From assembly GCF_037977235.1 (NCBI RefSeq), contig NZ_CP150276.1:3162001-3226000 (forward strand): DNA of 64,000 nt, in the 5' to 3' direction. The notes below the pieces were generated by a model. It was given only the letters and a program-made list of their open reading frames with translations. It did not search any database and was not told where the DNA came from. A program made the translations under genes and the position numbers. Shown here one piece after another: positions 26,027-34,696 of this stretch. Position 1 is the stretch's first letter. Each line of letters starts with the position of its first letter. The DNA is from Paenibacillus sp. FSL K6-0276. GTDB lineage: Bacteria > Bacillota > Bacilli > Paenibacillales > Paenibacillaceae.

Positions 26027-27317
26027 TTACAATAGCGTTTTAAGTCCATGTTGTAAGGCGATATATTTAACCTCAGATAATGAACCTATCCATCTTTTGC
26101 GTTGTCTCTTCTTTGCATACCACCGTGTTAACCGCCCCAAAATATACCAGTCTAGTTTTGCTAACTTCTTTTGGCTATAGTTCGTGTAGTAATAATTTCT
26201 CCATCCTTGAATCTTGGGATTGAGCCATTCTACATGTTCCTCGAACGATCTTGAACGCATGCTCGGCGGTGCCAATCTTTCTTTGACCACCTCACGAATA
26301 CGTTCCTCTGCCTTCTGTGTTAGCCACTGCTGCGTGGTGTAGTACACCTTACCTTGGGATGTTTCTGCTTTGGTTTTCCGGTGGTGCATGCCTAAGAAAT
26401 CGAATCCTTCGTTTCCTGTCCACAATCCTACAATGCGAGTTTTGGTCGGGTGTAGGGTCAACTCCAGACGTTCCATAATCGTACGTATAAGCTTATACGC
26501 ATGTTCTGCGTCCTTTTTGGTTTTGCAAACCACTACAAAGTCGTCTGCATACCTCGTGAGTTCTCCTATTCCTTTTCCGTGTTTCTCCCAGAGTTGGTCG
26601 AAGTAATTTAGATAGATATTCGCAAGGAGCGGTGAAATCACTCCTCCTTGCGGTGTCCCTAAATCCGAACGTCTTACCGTTCCTTCTTCCAAAACTCCTG
26701 CACTCAGCCACTTTCGTATTATTTTAAGTATCCGCCTGTCATTGATACGCATCTGTACCAATTTCATTAGCTTCTCTTGATTAATATTGTCGAAGTAGCC
26801 TTGGATATCGACGTCGACTACCCAATTTCCTTTACGGTTGCAGGCTTTTCGGATTCTATCCAACGCACCTTTAGCACTTCGTTTCGGACGAAATCCGAAG
26901 GATACTTCCTCAAAGTCTGCTTCAAAGATGGGCTCAATCACGAGTTTGGTTGCCATCTGTATGACTCGATCGCGTACGGTGGGTATACCCAGTGGCCTTT
27001 GCTTCCCGTCTTTCTTCGGGATATAGTGTCTCCGTACAGGTTGTGGATGGTAGTTGCCTTCTTTGAGCTCTCGCTCACATGCCTTGAGAAACGGTGTTTC
27101 TCCTTGTTCCTCAATATCTGCTAGCGTCACCGCATCTATTCCTGCGGCACCCTTATTGGCTTTCACTCGTTTCCACGCTTCACAGTACATCCCACCGATA
27201 AATCTTGTCATACAACGCATGGAATTTACGCTTTTTGTTCTCCTTGGCCGCATGACCTAGCTTTTCTTGGAGTTGTTGAACTTTTTCCTTTGGTGTCGTT
27301 AGCCCTTTGGCATTCAC
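26027..27317 (-). pseudogene. Group II intron reverse transcriptase/maturase 1, frameshifted near N-terminus
   Basis: The gene begins at GTG 27317 behind GGAGGAGGT and reads VNAKGLTTPKEKVQQLQEKL then ...KIYRWDVL before a TGA at 27180-27182. The remaining protein continues in another frame from [17 protein letters not shown] to the end. Loss of two bases (expected CTG TAT GAA; seen CTG TGA A) explains the break. The RT core is intact: [34 protein letters not shown] and catalytic RYADDFVVV, then a maturase X domain with FLGMHH; no HNH endonuclease follows. The 408-codon downstream frame has an ATG at 27253 with no clear SD, so activity is doubtful. Confidence 0.82.
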
Positions 27318-27479
27318 TCACTCGTACCTCCTCCAAAAGTATAAACAAAGCAGGGCTCCTTCCCTCCCTAAGGTTATGTTGTCCTTAGGTTCTTCGGTAC
27401 TATGAGCCCCTCGGACTCCCTTCCTGCAGACCATTCACTTCACCTTTTAGGCTTATAGAATGTCTCTTTACGGGTTCCT

Positions 27480-27505
27480 AAAAAAAAAAAAAAAAAAAAA
27501 AAAAA
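27480..27505. repeat. 26-base poly-A run inside intron 1
   Basis: An uninterrupted run of 26 A on the plus strand (poly-U in the intron RNA) lies in the structured 5' half of group II intron 1. It is the longest homopolymer in the window. Confidence 0.95.
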
Positions 27506-27876
27506 TCCGTGCAGGGGAGGGTCTCCCCAGTTCACTGCATTATCTTTCAGCCCATGCCGTTCCCTATACGCCGGAGGATTCTTCACTGTTGACCCAAGTT
27601 CTTTACAGCTTCCTTGGCCTTCGTCTATATGCGCGAGACTCGGCAGCCTCTCTTCCCCTTTGCAGGGCCTTTTTGACGACGCGGCAGGATTCACTTCATG
27701 TTGCGGCCTGGGTTGTTGCTCGCCCGGTCTCTGACCGGTACTTTTGTCGATGCGCTTTTACACACAGATTTCGCCATGCGTAAGCATCCTAGCTACAAAG
27801 GTGGCTTGGCCCCTCCTTTGATTGGACTTTCACCAACTAGATAATGCGTGCCTCTGGGCACGCCGCAATAAAAAAA

Positions 27877-27894
27877 AGCATCCCAATGGATGCT
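27877..27894 (-). terminator. Terminator of nitroreductase gene
   Basis: On the minus strand AGCATCC-ATTG-GGATGCT is followed by seven or eight T, then the 5' end of intron 1. Confidence 0.88.
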
Positions 27895-27902
27895 CGTTTC
27901 CC

Positions 27903-28505
27903 TTATTCCACTACACCGTTCTCTGGATAGCTATCAACGATCTGCAGTAACTCCGAAGCATCCGTCCGTGGACGGCTGTCTGGCACAGTCTCCGGGTATC
28001 CAGCATGGATCATAGCAATGATCTTCTCACCTGGCTTCACACCAATTTTGTTACGGAATTCAGGAGAATAGATGTAAGGATCCGTCTTCCAAATCGTTCC
28101 TACGCCTTGTTCCCAAGCTGCTAGCTGGAAGTTCTGCACAAGTGCGGACGCTGCTGCAAAATCCTCATCCCACTCTCTCTGCCGAGGATCCTCGGGGATG
28201 ACCACAATTAATGTCAAAGGAATGTTGGAGATATATTCTTTACGTTTAGCGGCTACTTCTGGATCAGCTATCGCTCGTTTCACGAAGGAAAATGCGGCCT
28301 CAGCCAAGAACTTTGAACCTTCACCTTGAAAAGCAATAAATCTCCACGGCTCACGCAGATCATGATTCGGTGCCCATACGGCTACATTCAACAATTCCTC
28401 TAATAAACCTTGAGGTAATAGATCTTTTTTGAAAAGTTTAATGGAGCGACGTTCTTTAATCACATTAGCTACGCTATTTTTTTGAGTCGGTTGAGTTTGT
28501 GTCAT
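27903..28505 (-). CDS. Nitroreductase-family flavoprotein
   Basis: A 200-residue FMN-dependent oxidoreductase: ERRSIKLFKKD near the N-terminus (phosphate-binding RRS), APNHDLREPWRFIAF, ALVQNFQLAAWEQGVGTIW and GEKIIAMIHAGYP. Family members reduce nitro compounds, quinones or ferric complexes with NAD(P)H. I chose ATG 28505 because AGGGAG lies 7-8 bases upstream; GTG 28514 abuts the SD. A near-perfect Fur box sits just upstream (28522-28540), so iron repression is expected, and a role such as iron-chelate reduction is conceivable but unproven. Confidence 0.87.
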   Translation of the reverse strand: MTQTQPTQKNSVANVIKERRSIKLFKKDLLPQGLLEELLNVAVWAPNHDLREPWRFIAFQGEGSKFLAEAAFSFVKRAIADPEVAAKRKEYISNIPLTLIVVIPEDPRQREWDEDFAAASALVQNFQLAAWEQGVGTIWKTDPYIYSPEFRNKIGVKPGEKIIAMIHAGYPETVPDSRPRTDASELLQIVDSYPENGVVE

Positions 28506-28521
28506 CAGATCCACTCCCTAT

Positions 28522-28540
28522 AATAATGATAATCATTATC
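28522..28540 (-). promoter_or_regulatory. Fur box upstream of nitroreductase
   Basis: AATAATGATAATCATTATC matches the 19-base Fur consensus GATAATGATAATCATTATC at 18 positions and ends 17 bases before the chosen start codon. Confidence 0.85.
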
Positions 28541-28589
28541 GCAAATAATACAGTATCTCTCTACCTTTTGCAAATAACAGGAAATAAGA

Positions 28590-28682
28590 AGAAACGACGT
28601 TGTCGTCCTTTAAAGCGACATCCGTTCCTTGTAGAAATATAAGAATGTTATAGTTGTGCAGCATATAAACTCTTATATTTAC
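28590..28682. repeat. Intergenic paired-hairpin repeat, copy B
   Basis: A GC-richer hairpin (GAAACGACGTTGTCG...CGACATCCGTTCC) followed by an AT-rich inverted repeat (AAATATAAGA...TCTTATATTT). Same two parts as copies A, C and D, in the orientation of D. It lies between the nitroreductase promoter and the pst terminator. Confidence 0.6.
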
Positions 28683-28685
28683 AAA

Positions 28686-28711
28686 AACACCGTCCCCTAA
28701 GGAACGATGTT
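28686..28711 (-). terminator. Terminator of the pst operon
   Basis: On the minus strand AACATCGTTCC-TTAG-GGGACGGTGTT (with G-U pairs) is followed by TTTTTG, directly after pstB. Confidence 0.8.
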
Positions 28712-28719
28712 GAAGTGAC

Positions 28720-29496
28720 TCAGCCGAAACGACCCGTGATATATTCTTGTGTCATTTGATTCTCAGGATTTGTAAAGACCTTATCCGTCTTATCATACTC
28801 TACAAGAGATCCTAGATAAAAGTAAGCTGTATAATCAGAAATCCGTGCAGCTTGCTGCATGTTGTGTGTCACAATTACAATGCGAAGCTCCTCTTTCAAC
28901 TCCTTGATTAGCTCCTCTACTTTACCTGTGGAGACCGGGTCTAGTGCAGAAGCTGGTTCGTCCAAGAGTAGAATTTGTGGGTTAACCGACAACGCTCTTG
29001 CAATGCAAAGGCGCTGCTGTTGACCACCGGACAGCGCTAGCGCTGAATCTTTTAACCGATCCTTAACTTCATCCCACAGTGCTGCTTTACGAAGGCTGCT
29101 CTCAACAATCTCATCGAGTGCTTTTTTCCCTTTAATCCCATGATACTTAGGTCCAAAAGCGATGTTATCATAAATAGATTTATAGAACGGATTCGGCTTT
29201 TGCCAAACCATGCCGATCTTCTGACGCAGTTTGATAACGTCTGTGCCAGGAGCATTAATATCTACTCCATCAATCCAGATGCTTCCTTTGGTTGTTGATC
29301 CGGAGATTTCGTCATTCATCCGGTTCAGTGAACGAAGAAAGGTTGATTTACCGCAGCCGGATGGGCCGATCAGTGCAGTAACCGTATTTTCAGCAAAAGG
29401 AAGACTAATACCCTTCACTGCCTCATATGTTCCATAATAAATACTCAGGTCCTCGGTTTGAAAAGATTCACGCACTGCTGTTGCCGACGTTCCCAT
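28720..29496 (-). CDS. pstB: Phosphate ABC transporter ATP-binding protein
   Basis: A 258-residue cytosolic ATPase of the high-affinity phosphate importer. Walker [10 protein letters not shown] (about 43-51), signature LSGGQQQR (about 155), Walker [14 protein letters not shown] (about 175) and the switch His in VTHNM. The PstB-type [11 protein letters not shown] after Walker A is diagnostic. AGGAGG precedes ATG. Last gene of pstSCAB; no phoU follows. Confidence 0.95.
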   Translation of the reverse strand: MGTSATAVRESFQTEDLSIYYGTYEAVKGISLPFAENTVTALIGPSGCGKSTFLRSLNRMNDEISGSTTKGSIWIDGVDINAPGTDVIKLRQKIGMVWQKPNPFYKSIYDNIAFGPKYHGIKGKKALDEIVESSLRKAALWDEVKDRLKDSALALSGGQQQRLCIARALSVNPQILLLDEPASALDPVSTGKVEELIKELKEELRIVIVTHNMQQAARISDYTAYFYLGSLVEYDKTDKVFTNPENQMTQEYITGRFG

Positions 29497-29535
29497 CGAT
29501 TACTCCTCCTACATCTCTACTTTAATTTTTAGGAA

Positions 29536-30432
29536 TTAGTTCATTCTTTTTGAAGCTGTAAGCTTACGATAAATAAATCTTCCGAAATAACGTGCTGCCA
29601 GGTTGAAGATTAATACCATAATTACAAGTACTGCAGAAGCTCCCGCAGCAATTTGCGCAGCATCAGGAGCAATTCCTTCACTGTTTACCTTCCAGATATG
29701 AACAGCCAGTGTTTCTGCTGGACGGAAAGGATTCAGTGGTGAGTTTGGACTAAGTGGATTCCAGTTGGTGAAATCTAGTCTTGGACTACTCATTCCTGCA
29801 GTGAACATCAACGCGGCTGCTTCCCCAAAGACACGGCCAGCGGACAAAATAGTACCGGTAATAATCGTAGGTAATGCTACTGGAAACAACACGGAGGTTA
29901 CGATTTTCCACTTGGACAATCCTAGCGCAAAACCAGCTTCTTTTTGTTGCTTCGGAACACTACGGAAAGCTTGCTCAGTAATCCGAACCATCAACGGTAG
30001 ATTAAAGACCGTCAATGCCAACGCACCAGAGATTAAAGAGAAGCCTAGATTGAAATAGTTAACAATCAGCAATAGACCAAACAAGCCGACTACGATTGAA
30101 GGGAACGAAGATAATACTTCAACAATTAAGCGAATAAAGCTGGTGATTTTACCTGGACGAGCATATTCAGCCATGTAAATACCGGCTCCCAATCCAAGTG
30201 GTACTGTAATAATTAGCGTCAATACTAACAGGAATATGGAGTTAAATAGCTGAGGGCCAATCCCTCCACCTGCTCGGATTTTTTGCGGTGCCGAGAATAG
30301 AAAATCCCAACTAATATGACTAATACCTCGAAAGAGGATATATCCCAATAGACCAACAAGAATAGCTACGATGAGCATTGCGAAAAATACAATAAGGCTT
30401 GTGGCAATTTTATTTACGGTTCTCGGCTTCAA
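29536..30432 (-). CDS. pstA: Phosphate ABC transporter permease PstA
   Basis: A 298-residue permease with six segments and the family motif EQAFRSVPKQQKEAGFALGLSKW (EAA loop, about 165-190). Forms the membrane channel with PstC. Starts with TTG overlapping the pstC stop (TTGA), so translation is coupled. Confidence 0.93.
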   Translation of the reverse strand: MKPRTVNKIATSLIVFFAMLIVAILVGLLGYILFRGISHISWDFLFSAPQKIRAGGGIGPQLFNSIFLLVLTLIITVPLGLGAGIYMAEYARPGKITSFIRLIVEVLSSFPSIVVGLFGLLLIVNYFNLGFSLISGALALTVFNLPLMVRITEQAFRSVPKQQKEAGFALGLSKWKIVTSVLFPVALPTIITGTILSAGRVFGEAAALMFTAGMSSPRLDFTNWNPLSPNSPLNPFRPAETLAVHIWKVNSEGIAPDAAQIAAGASAVLVIMVLIFNLAARYFGRFIYRKLTASKRMN

Positions 30433-31325
30433 ATTTTATTTCTCCTTTCAAGCAGTCTCACAAAGAAGACAAATACAAAGGTCATTAGCATAAGAACCAG
30501 TGCCATACTCCACAGAGCATTATTGTGCGCAGAGCCCATGGTTGTGTTCCCCATTCCAAGCGTAATCACACTCGTCAGGGTAGAAGCTGATTCAAAGAGT
30601 GATTTAGGTACGAATGGCGCATTCCCGATAACCATCTGTACAGCAAGGGCTTCACCGAATGCACGTGCCATCCCCAGAACAATACCTGTCATAATAGCAG
30701 GAAACGTTGTCGGAATAATCACTCGAGAGATCGTCTGCCACCGGGTAGCACCAAGCGCATAGGAGGATTCCTTTAAATTTTGCGGCAATGAAGCCAGCGC
30801 GTCTGCAGCCACGCTTGTAATCGTCGGAAGAATCATGACCGAGAGCACAAGCGCGCCTGCAGCTACCCCGATGCCTTGACCAGGCAGGTTGTTGCGTAGA
30901 AACGGTACAATAACACTTAATCCGATGAAACCATAAACAACTGAAGGGATACCTGCCAACAGCTCAATCACTGGCTGAAGCAATTTTTTTCCCCATCCTG
31001 GAACAATCTCAGTCATGAATAGTGCAGCGCATAGGCTAAGTGGACTAGCAATCAATGCTGCAAGCAAAGTGACCAAGAAAGATCCTGCGATAAACGGAAA
31101 AGCACCAAAGGATGGCGTATCTGCTTCAGGTGACCACTTCGTACCGAATAGAAAATCAGAAACGCTAACATCGCCACTTGTGAAAGTTGAAATGCCTTTA
31201 GACGCTACAAAATATACCATCGATACAATGATTGTTATCAATAGCAGTACACAGAAGGACATATATGTACGTCCCACAAAATCTTCAATATGATGTTTCT
31301 CGATGCGTGAGTTCTTTAGTTTCAC
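30429..31325 (-). CDS. pstC: Phosphate ABC transporter permease PstC
   Basis: A permease of about 298 residues with six segments, an N-terminal cytoplasmic stretch, LLAGIPSVVYGFIGL and the EAA loop ESSYALGATRWQTISRVIIPT. The reading frame is open to ATG 31385, but the first 20 codons (containing FHFRKREQ) look untranslated; GTG 31325 with AGAGGGAG about 11 bases upstream fits better. The start is therefore uncertain. Second gene of the pst operon. Confidence 0.9.
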   Translation of the reverse strand: MKLKNSRIEKHHIEDFVGRTYMSFCVLLLITIIVSMVYFVASKGISTFTSGDVSVSDFLFGTKWSPEADTPSFGAFPFIAGSFLVTLLAALIASPLSLCAALFMTEIVPGWGKKLLQPVIELLAGIPSVVYGFIGLSVIVPFLRNNLPGQGIGVAAGALVLSVMILPTITSVAADALASLPQNLKESSYALGATRWQTISRVIIPTTFPAIMTGIVLGMARAFGEALAVQMVIGNAPFVPKSLFESASTLTSVITLGMGNTTMGSAHNNALWSMALVLMLMTFVFVFFVRLLERRNKI

Positions 31326-31407
31326 CCTCAATTGCTCCCTCTTTCTAAAGTGAAAAGAGAGGCAGATGTATCCGCCTCTAATCACTTGAGATTCTAATCC
31401 TTACTAA

Positions 31408-32343
31408 TTACTTAGCTGTAACATTTCCTGCAACGTCACGTGTTACTTGCATTTTCACTGCTGGAATATACCCAAGCTCAACGACTTCACCTGTTTGTAC
31501 TTCGTCTGTTAAGAAAAAGTCGAGGAATGCTTTTACCGTTTCATTAGGTTCGCCGTTTGTGTACATATGCTCGTAAGCCCATACTGGATATTTACCAGAA
31601 ATAACATTGTCTACAGATGCTTCTACACCATCGAGGCTAAGTGTTTTGATGGAATCATCAAGGTATGAAAGAGCCAGATAACCGATAGCTCCTGGAGTTT
31701 CTCCGATCATCTTCTTAACGGTACCGGAGGAATCTTCTTGAATAGATCCTGGGATATCTTCAGTTTTTGTTCCTAAAGCATAACTTTCATAAGTTGCACG
31801 TGTACCGGAGCTTCCTGGACGATTAATGATTTGGATTTTTTGATCCGCTCCACCAACTTCTTTCCAGTTAGTGATCTTTCCTGTGAAAATGTCTAGAAGC
31901 TGTTGCTTAGTCAAGCTATTCACACCAGCATCAGGATGTGTTACAGTTGCGATCGCTACTACAGCTACTTGATGATCTACGAGTGCTGCTGCTTTTTCTG
32001 CATCTTTATCTTTTAGTTTTTCCTCTGCGAATACGTCAGAGTTTCCGATGTCTACTTGCTTCTCAGCAACTTGAGTCAGACCAGTACCACTACCGCCGCC
32101 TTGAACTTGAATGTCCACACCAGCATTTTTATCCATAAAATTCTCAGCAACCAGCTCAACCAATGGTTGTAGTGCAGTTGAACCTGAAGCTAGAATCGAA
32201 CCACTTATTTTAGCACCGCCACTTCCTTCATTTGTAGCTGCAGCGTTTCCTCCCGTTTTGTTTCCTCCACCATTACCGCAGGCCGAAAGTGCCAGTACGC
32301 TTGTTAAAGCCAAAGTCATAATCCATGATTTTTTTAATTGCAT
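31408..32343 (-). CDS. pstS: Phosphate-binding lipoprotein
   Basis: A 311-residue lipoprotein: signal MQLKKSWIMTLALTSV and lipobox ALSAC at about residue 22, followed by a Gly/Asn linker. The phosphate-binding motifs are present: SGSTALQPL, QGGGSGTGL, and NRPGSSGTRATYES. ATG 32343 follows TAGGAGGAGACAAAACA; the frame extends to 32424 but without SD. First gene of pstSCAB. PhoP control is expected, but no convincing tandem Pho box was seen. Confidence 0.93.
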   Translation of the reverse strand: MQLKKSWIMTLALTSVLALSACGNGGGNKTGGNAAATNEGSGGAKISGSILASGSTALQPLVELVAENFMDKNAGVDIQVQGGGSGTGLTQVAEKQVDIGNSDVFAEEKLKDKDAEKAAALVDHQVAVVAIATVTHPDAGVNSLTKQQLLDIFTGKITNWKEVGGADQKIQIINRPGSSGTRATYESYALGTKTEDIPGSIQEDSSGTVKKMIGETPGAIGYLALSYLDDSIKTLSLDGVEASVDNVISGKYPVWAYEHMYTNGEPNETVKAFLDFFLTDEVQTGEVVELGYIPAVKMQVTRDVAGNVTAK

Positions 32344-32669
32344 TGTTTTGTCTCCTCCTAAATGTTTTGTTAGCATGGCTTCCTCATACAGATCGTACAA
32401 AACTGGCTTCGAAAGCTTTAACATGGTGTTCTGGAGCTTTGGCCCCCATATGCTTGTTTACTGTAAAAGTTCATCGAACGCATATGTTGTTGTCCGGAGC
32501 TTCTTGGCTCCTCTGACTCTTCTTATTCTAGAGCTCGTTCGTTAGAGAAACTTCTTAACTTTGTAAAGCCAACGATAAAAATACCAATAGAAACTATATA
32601 TATGTATAGATATAATCTATAATGGGGATATAATTTGTTATCCAACTAAGCATTATGCGGAGGAAAGTC
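32344..32669. other. Divergent pstS / LysR intergenic region
   Basis: About 325 bases without a convincing gene. It contains GC-richer imperfect hairpins (for example GGAGCTTCTTGGCTCC near 32498-32513), an AT-rich stretch with a perfect palindrome at 32605-32621, and probable promoters for both directions. Open frames here have no ribosome binding sites. Confidence 0.6.
32605..32621. promoter_or_regulatory. Perfect palindrome, candidate LysR operator
   Basis: TATAGAT-ATA-ATCTATA is a perfect 7-3-7 palindrome about 50 bases upstream of the LysR gene; its right arm overlaps a possible -10 (TATAAT). It has the T-N11-A form expected for LysR-type regulators, which often autoregulate. Confidence 0.5.
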
Positions 32670-33560
32670 ATGAATATTATGAAATTAAAGATCGTTATAC
32701 TACTTGAAAAATATAAAAAAGTAACCGATGTAGCTGCTGAATTAGGCCTTAAACAACCTACCGTGTCTTTTCATATGAAGAATCTAGAGAATGAATTTGG
32801 TACTCCTTTATTCCTATATCGAAGTGGACGAGTACTGCTCACAGATGCTGGACGGGCCTTGTATCAATATGCTATCAAGATCGTCTCACTCACAGCCGAA
32901 GCTGAACGTACTGTAAAGCAGTTTTCTTCCCCTACACAAGGTACATTAGAGCTGGAAGCAAGCTATATTCCTGCAACTTATATTTTACCTAAAGCGCTAA
33001 TCCAATTCATGAAACTATATCCGGGGATTAATAATTCAATGACCATCCAAAGTGATACTTTGTTACGAGAACGGCTCCGGAGCCGAGAAATTCAAATGGC
33101 TATTTTACACACTTCAGATTGGCATGATGAATCCTTTAACTTTCAGCTCATTGTCCGCGATGAACCTGTGCTTATTTTTGCACCTGGACATCCATTTGAG
33201 AACATAGGGAAGTTAACACCGGAAAAGATAGCGCTTGAGCCTTGGATTCAGTATGAGGTTGGTTCTTGTTTACGGGGATTTGCGGATCAATGGGCACAGT
33301 TAAATCATATAAGGTTGTGGAACCGATCAGAGTTGAATTCACCTGAGACACTTAAGAAGTTAGTCAGCCAGGGGGATGGAGTAGGAATTTGTTCTAAGGC
33401 TAGTATTGAAGCAGAACTTGAATTGGGTCGTCTTTGTTATACTCCTCTGCCAGGAATTTTGCCTGAGAGCGGTGGTTTTGTTCTGGCTTGGCGAAAAGAT
33501 CATATATTAACACCGTTGCAGCAATCATTTTCCGAAATATTAAACGACTCCAGTAACTAA
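32670..33560 (+). CDS. LysR-family transcriptional regulator
   Basis: A 296-residue regulator: N-terminal winged HTH (VTDVAAELGLKQPTVSFHMKNLE, about 16-38) and a C-terminal periplasmic-binding-like effector domain (LELEASYIPATYILPKAL onward). ATG 32670 follows GCGGAGGAAAGTC; the earlier ATG at 32655 overlaps that SD. Divergent from pstS but with no clear functional link to phosphate; the CysL/YwfK-like HTH is a resemblance only. Effector and targets unknown. Confidence 0.9.
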   Translation: MNIMKLKIVILLEKYKKVTDVAAELGLKQPTVSFHMKNLENEFGTPLFLYRSGRVLLTDAGRALYQYAIKIVSLTAEAERTVKQFSSPTQGTLELEASYIPATYILPKALIQFMKLYPGINNSMTIQSDTLLRERLRSREIQMAILHTSDWHDESFNFQLIVRDEPVLIFAPGHPFENIGKLTPEKIALEPWIQYEVGSCLRGFADQWAQLNHIRLWNRSELNSPETLKKLVSQGDGVGICSKASIEAELELGRLCYTPLPGILPESGGFVLAWRKDHILTPLQQSFSEILNDSSN

Positions 33561-33563
33561 AAT

Positions 33564-33604
33564 AAGGGAGCTCCCAAAGCCATAACGGTTTTGGAAGCTC
33601 CCTT
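33564..33604 (+). terminator. Terminator of LysR gene
   Basis: AAGGGAGCT-C-CCAAA pairs with TTTTGG-AAGCTCCCTT around GCCATAACGG and is followed by ATTTAAA. Confidence 0.85.
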
Positions 33605-33611
33605 ATTTAAA

Positions 33612-33700
33612 ATATAGAAAGTATAAGTTTCACACTATACTTATCCTTATATTTCTCGCATAAACGCTTACCGTCCTTTAGGGACGTCGAAGGCGTTATT
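33612..33700. repeat. Intergenic paired-hairpin repeat, copy C
   Basis: AT-rich inverted repeat (AAGTATAAGT...ACTTATCCTTATATTT) followed by TAAACGCTTACCGTC...GACGTCGAAGGCGTTA. Same orientation as copy A, between convergent genes. Confidence 0.6.
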
Positions 33701-33706
33701 GCTTAC

Positions 33707-34696
33707 TTATTCTATGAAGGGAAACATTAACTTTTCATTCTCGCTTGTGTACATATTTTCCTTCGTAATGAATTCGGAGCCTGTATCCATAATAGGATCT
33801 ACTTTGTTACCTGAAACGACCTCAAGTGCGGTTTTCACAGCCAAATACCCCATAGTAAAAGGTTTTTGAATTACCGTTCCCAGCATAATTTCTTTCTCCA
33901 GCAACTGAACTTCACTACTGGAATTGTCGAATCCAACCAACTTCACTTTTGATTTTAGGCCCATATCCATAATTGCCAGACCCGCACCTAATGTAGATGG
34001 CTCATTTAGGCCAATAATTCCCTTTAGTTGTGGCTGATTCTTTAGAAGGTCAATAGTTAATTGGTATGCCTTCCGCGAAGATCCGTTACTGTAAAGGGTA
34101 TCATGCACATGATTAACTCCATTCTGAGATAACGCATCCCGAACCCCTTTCTCCCTCTCTATAGCTGTAGCGGAGCCTTGTACAAAATTAATAATGGCGA
34201 CTTGATCGTCGCTATGAATATTTTTAATCAACTCCTGCCCTGCTTTACGTCCTGCTTCGTAATTATCTGTGGCGATAAAACTCTCTGATACACCGCCATT
34301 CAGTCCCGAATCCACCGTAATAAGAGTGATGCCCGCAGCCTTAATCTGCTCTGCAATCGGAACGAGACGATAATAATCGGTAGCAGCCAAAATAATGGCA
34401 TCGGGCTTCTCCTGAATCGCCTGTTCTAGCAGTTGTATCTGCTTATCCACATCTAGCTCGGTATCTGTTCCTACCATATGTACATCTGCACCGAATTCCT
34501 TGGCAGCAGTCGCCACACCTTGTTTCATCACTTCCCAGAATTCAATACTACTATCGATGGTCTTAGGAACGTAGATAATAGTTCTGACCTTGGTACCAAG
34601 TTCATTCGTAAACATACGATAGCCTACCCACCCAAGCGCTACAATGAAGAATAACAGTAGAGCAGACAGGCCTATTTTTGACCAAAGTGAGCCCAT
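33707..34696 (-). CDS. Membrane-anchored sugar-binding protein (RbsB-like), probable sensor subunit
   Basis: A 329-residue periplasmic-binding-like protein (Peripla_BP_4). Instead of a cleaved signal or lipobox it has one N-terminal transmembrane helix (IGLSALLLFFIVALGWVGYRM, about 7-27) and then the sugar-binding fold (EFWEVMKQGVATAAKEFGADV, AIILAATDYYRLVPIAEQ, VDSGL, GLNEPSTLGAGLA). It overlaps the kinase gene by one base and is the last gene of the RR-HK-binding-protein operon. It probably presents sugar to the kinase rather than to the transporter, as known for XylFII/LytS-type three-component systems. Confidence 0.82.
   Translation of the reverse strand: MGSLWSKIGLSALLLFFIVALGWVGYRMFTNELGTKVRTIIYVPKTIDSSIEFWEVMKQGVATAAKEFGADVHMVGTDTELDVDKQIQLLEQAIQEKPDAIILAATDYYRLVPIAEQIKAAGITLITVDSGLNGGVSESFIATDNYEAGRKAGQELIKNIHSDDQVAIINFVQGSATAIEREKGVRDALSQNGVNHVHDTLYSNGSSRKAYQLTIDLLKNQPQLKGIIGLNEPSTLGAGLAIMDMGLKSKVKLVGFDNSSSEVQLLEKEIMLGTVIQKPFTMGYLAVKTALEVVSGNKVDPIMDTGSEFITKENMYTSENEKLMFPFIE

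Larger units (their letters stand above)
25926..27861 (-). mobile_element. Group II intron 1
   Basis: About 1.94 kb on the minus strand. The 5' end is placed at GTGCCC (27861), with a terminal GTGCC/GGCAC hairpin and GGTGAAAGTCC typical of domain I. Domain V is at 25964-25999 (AAGCCGTATGAGG...CCTCACGTACGGTTT), and a domain VI hairpin (GGGGCTGAA/TTCAGCCC) ends near CTCTA at about 25926. The encoded reverse transcriptase is frameshifted. It sits 16 bases beyond the terminator stem of the nitroreductase gene. Its class was not assigned; ends are approximate to a few bases. Confidence 0.82.

Noticed and set aside
27460-27783. 107-codon plus-strand frame through the poly-A run (poly-lysine)
   Set aside because: The frame only exists because of the homopolymer inside the intron; there is no SD and the sequence is structured intron RNA.
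32540-32600. Possible tandem Pho boxes before pstS (TTTACA, TTAAGA)
   Set aside because: Only two imperfect half-sites with wrong spacing; not enough to call a PhoP operator.
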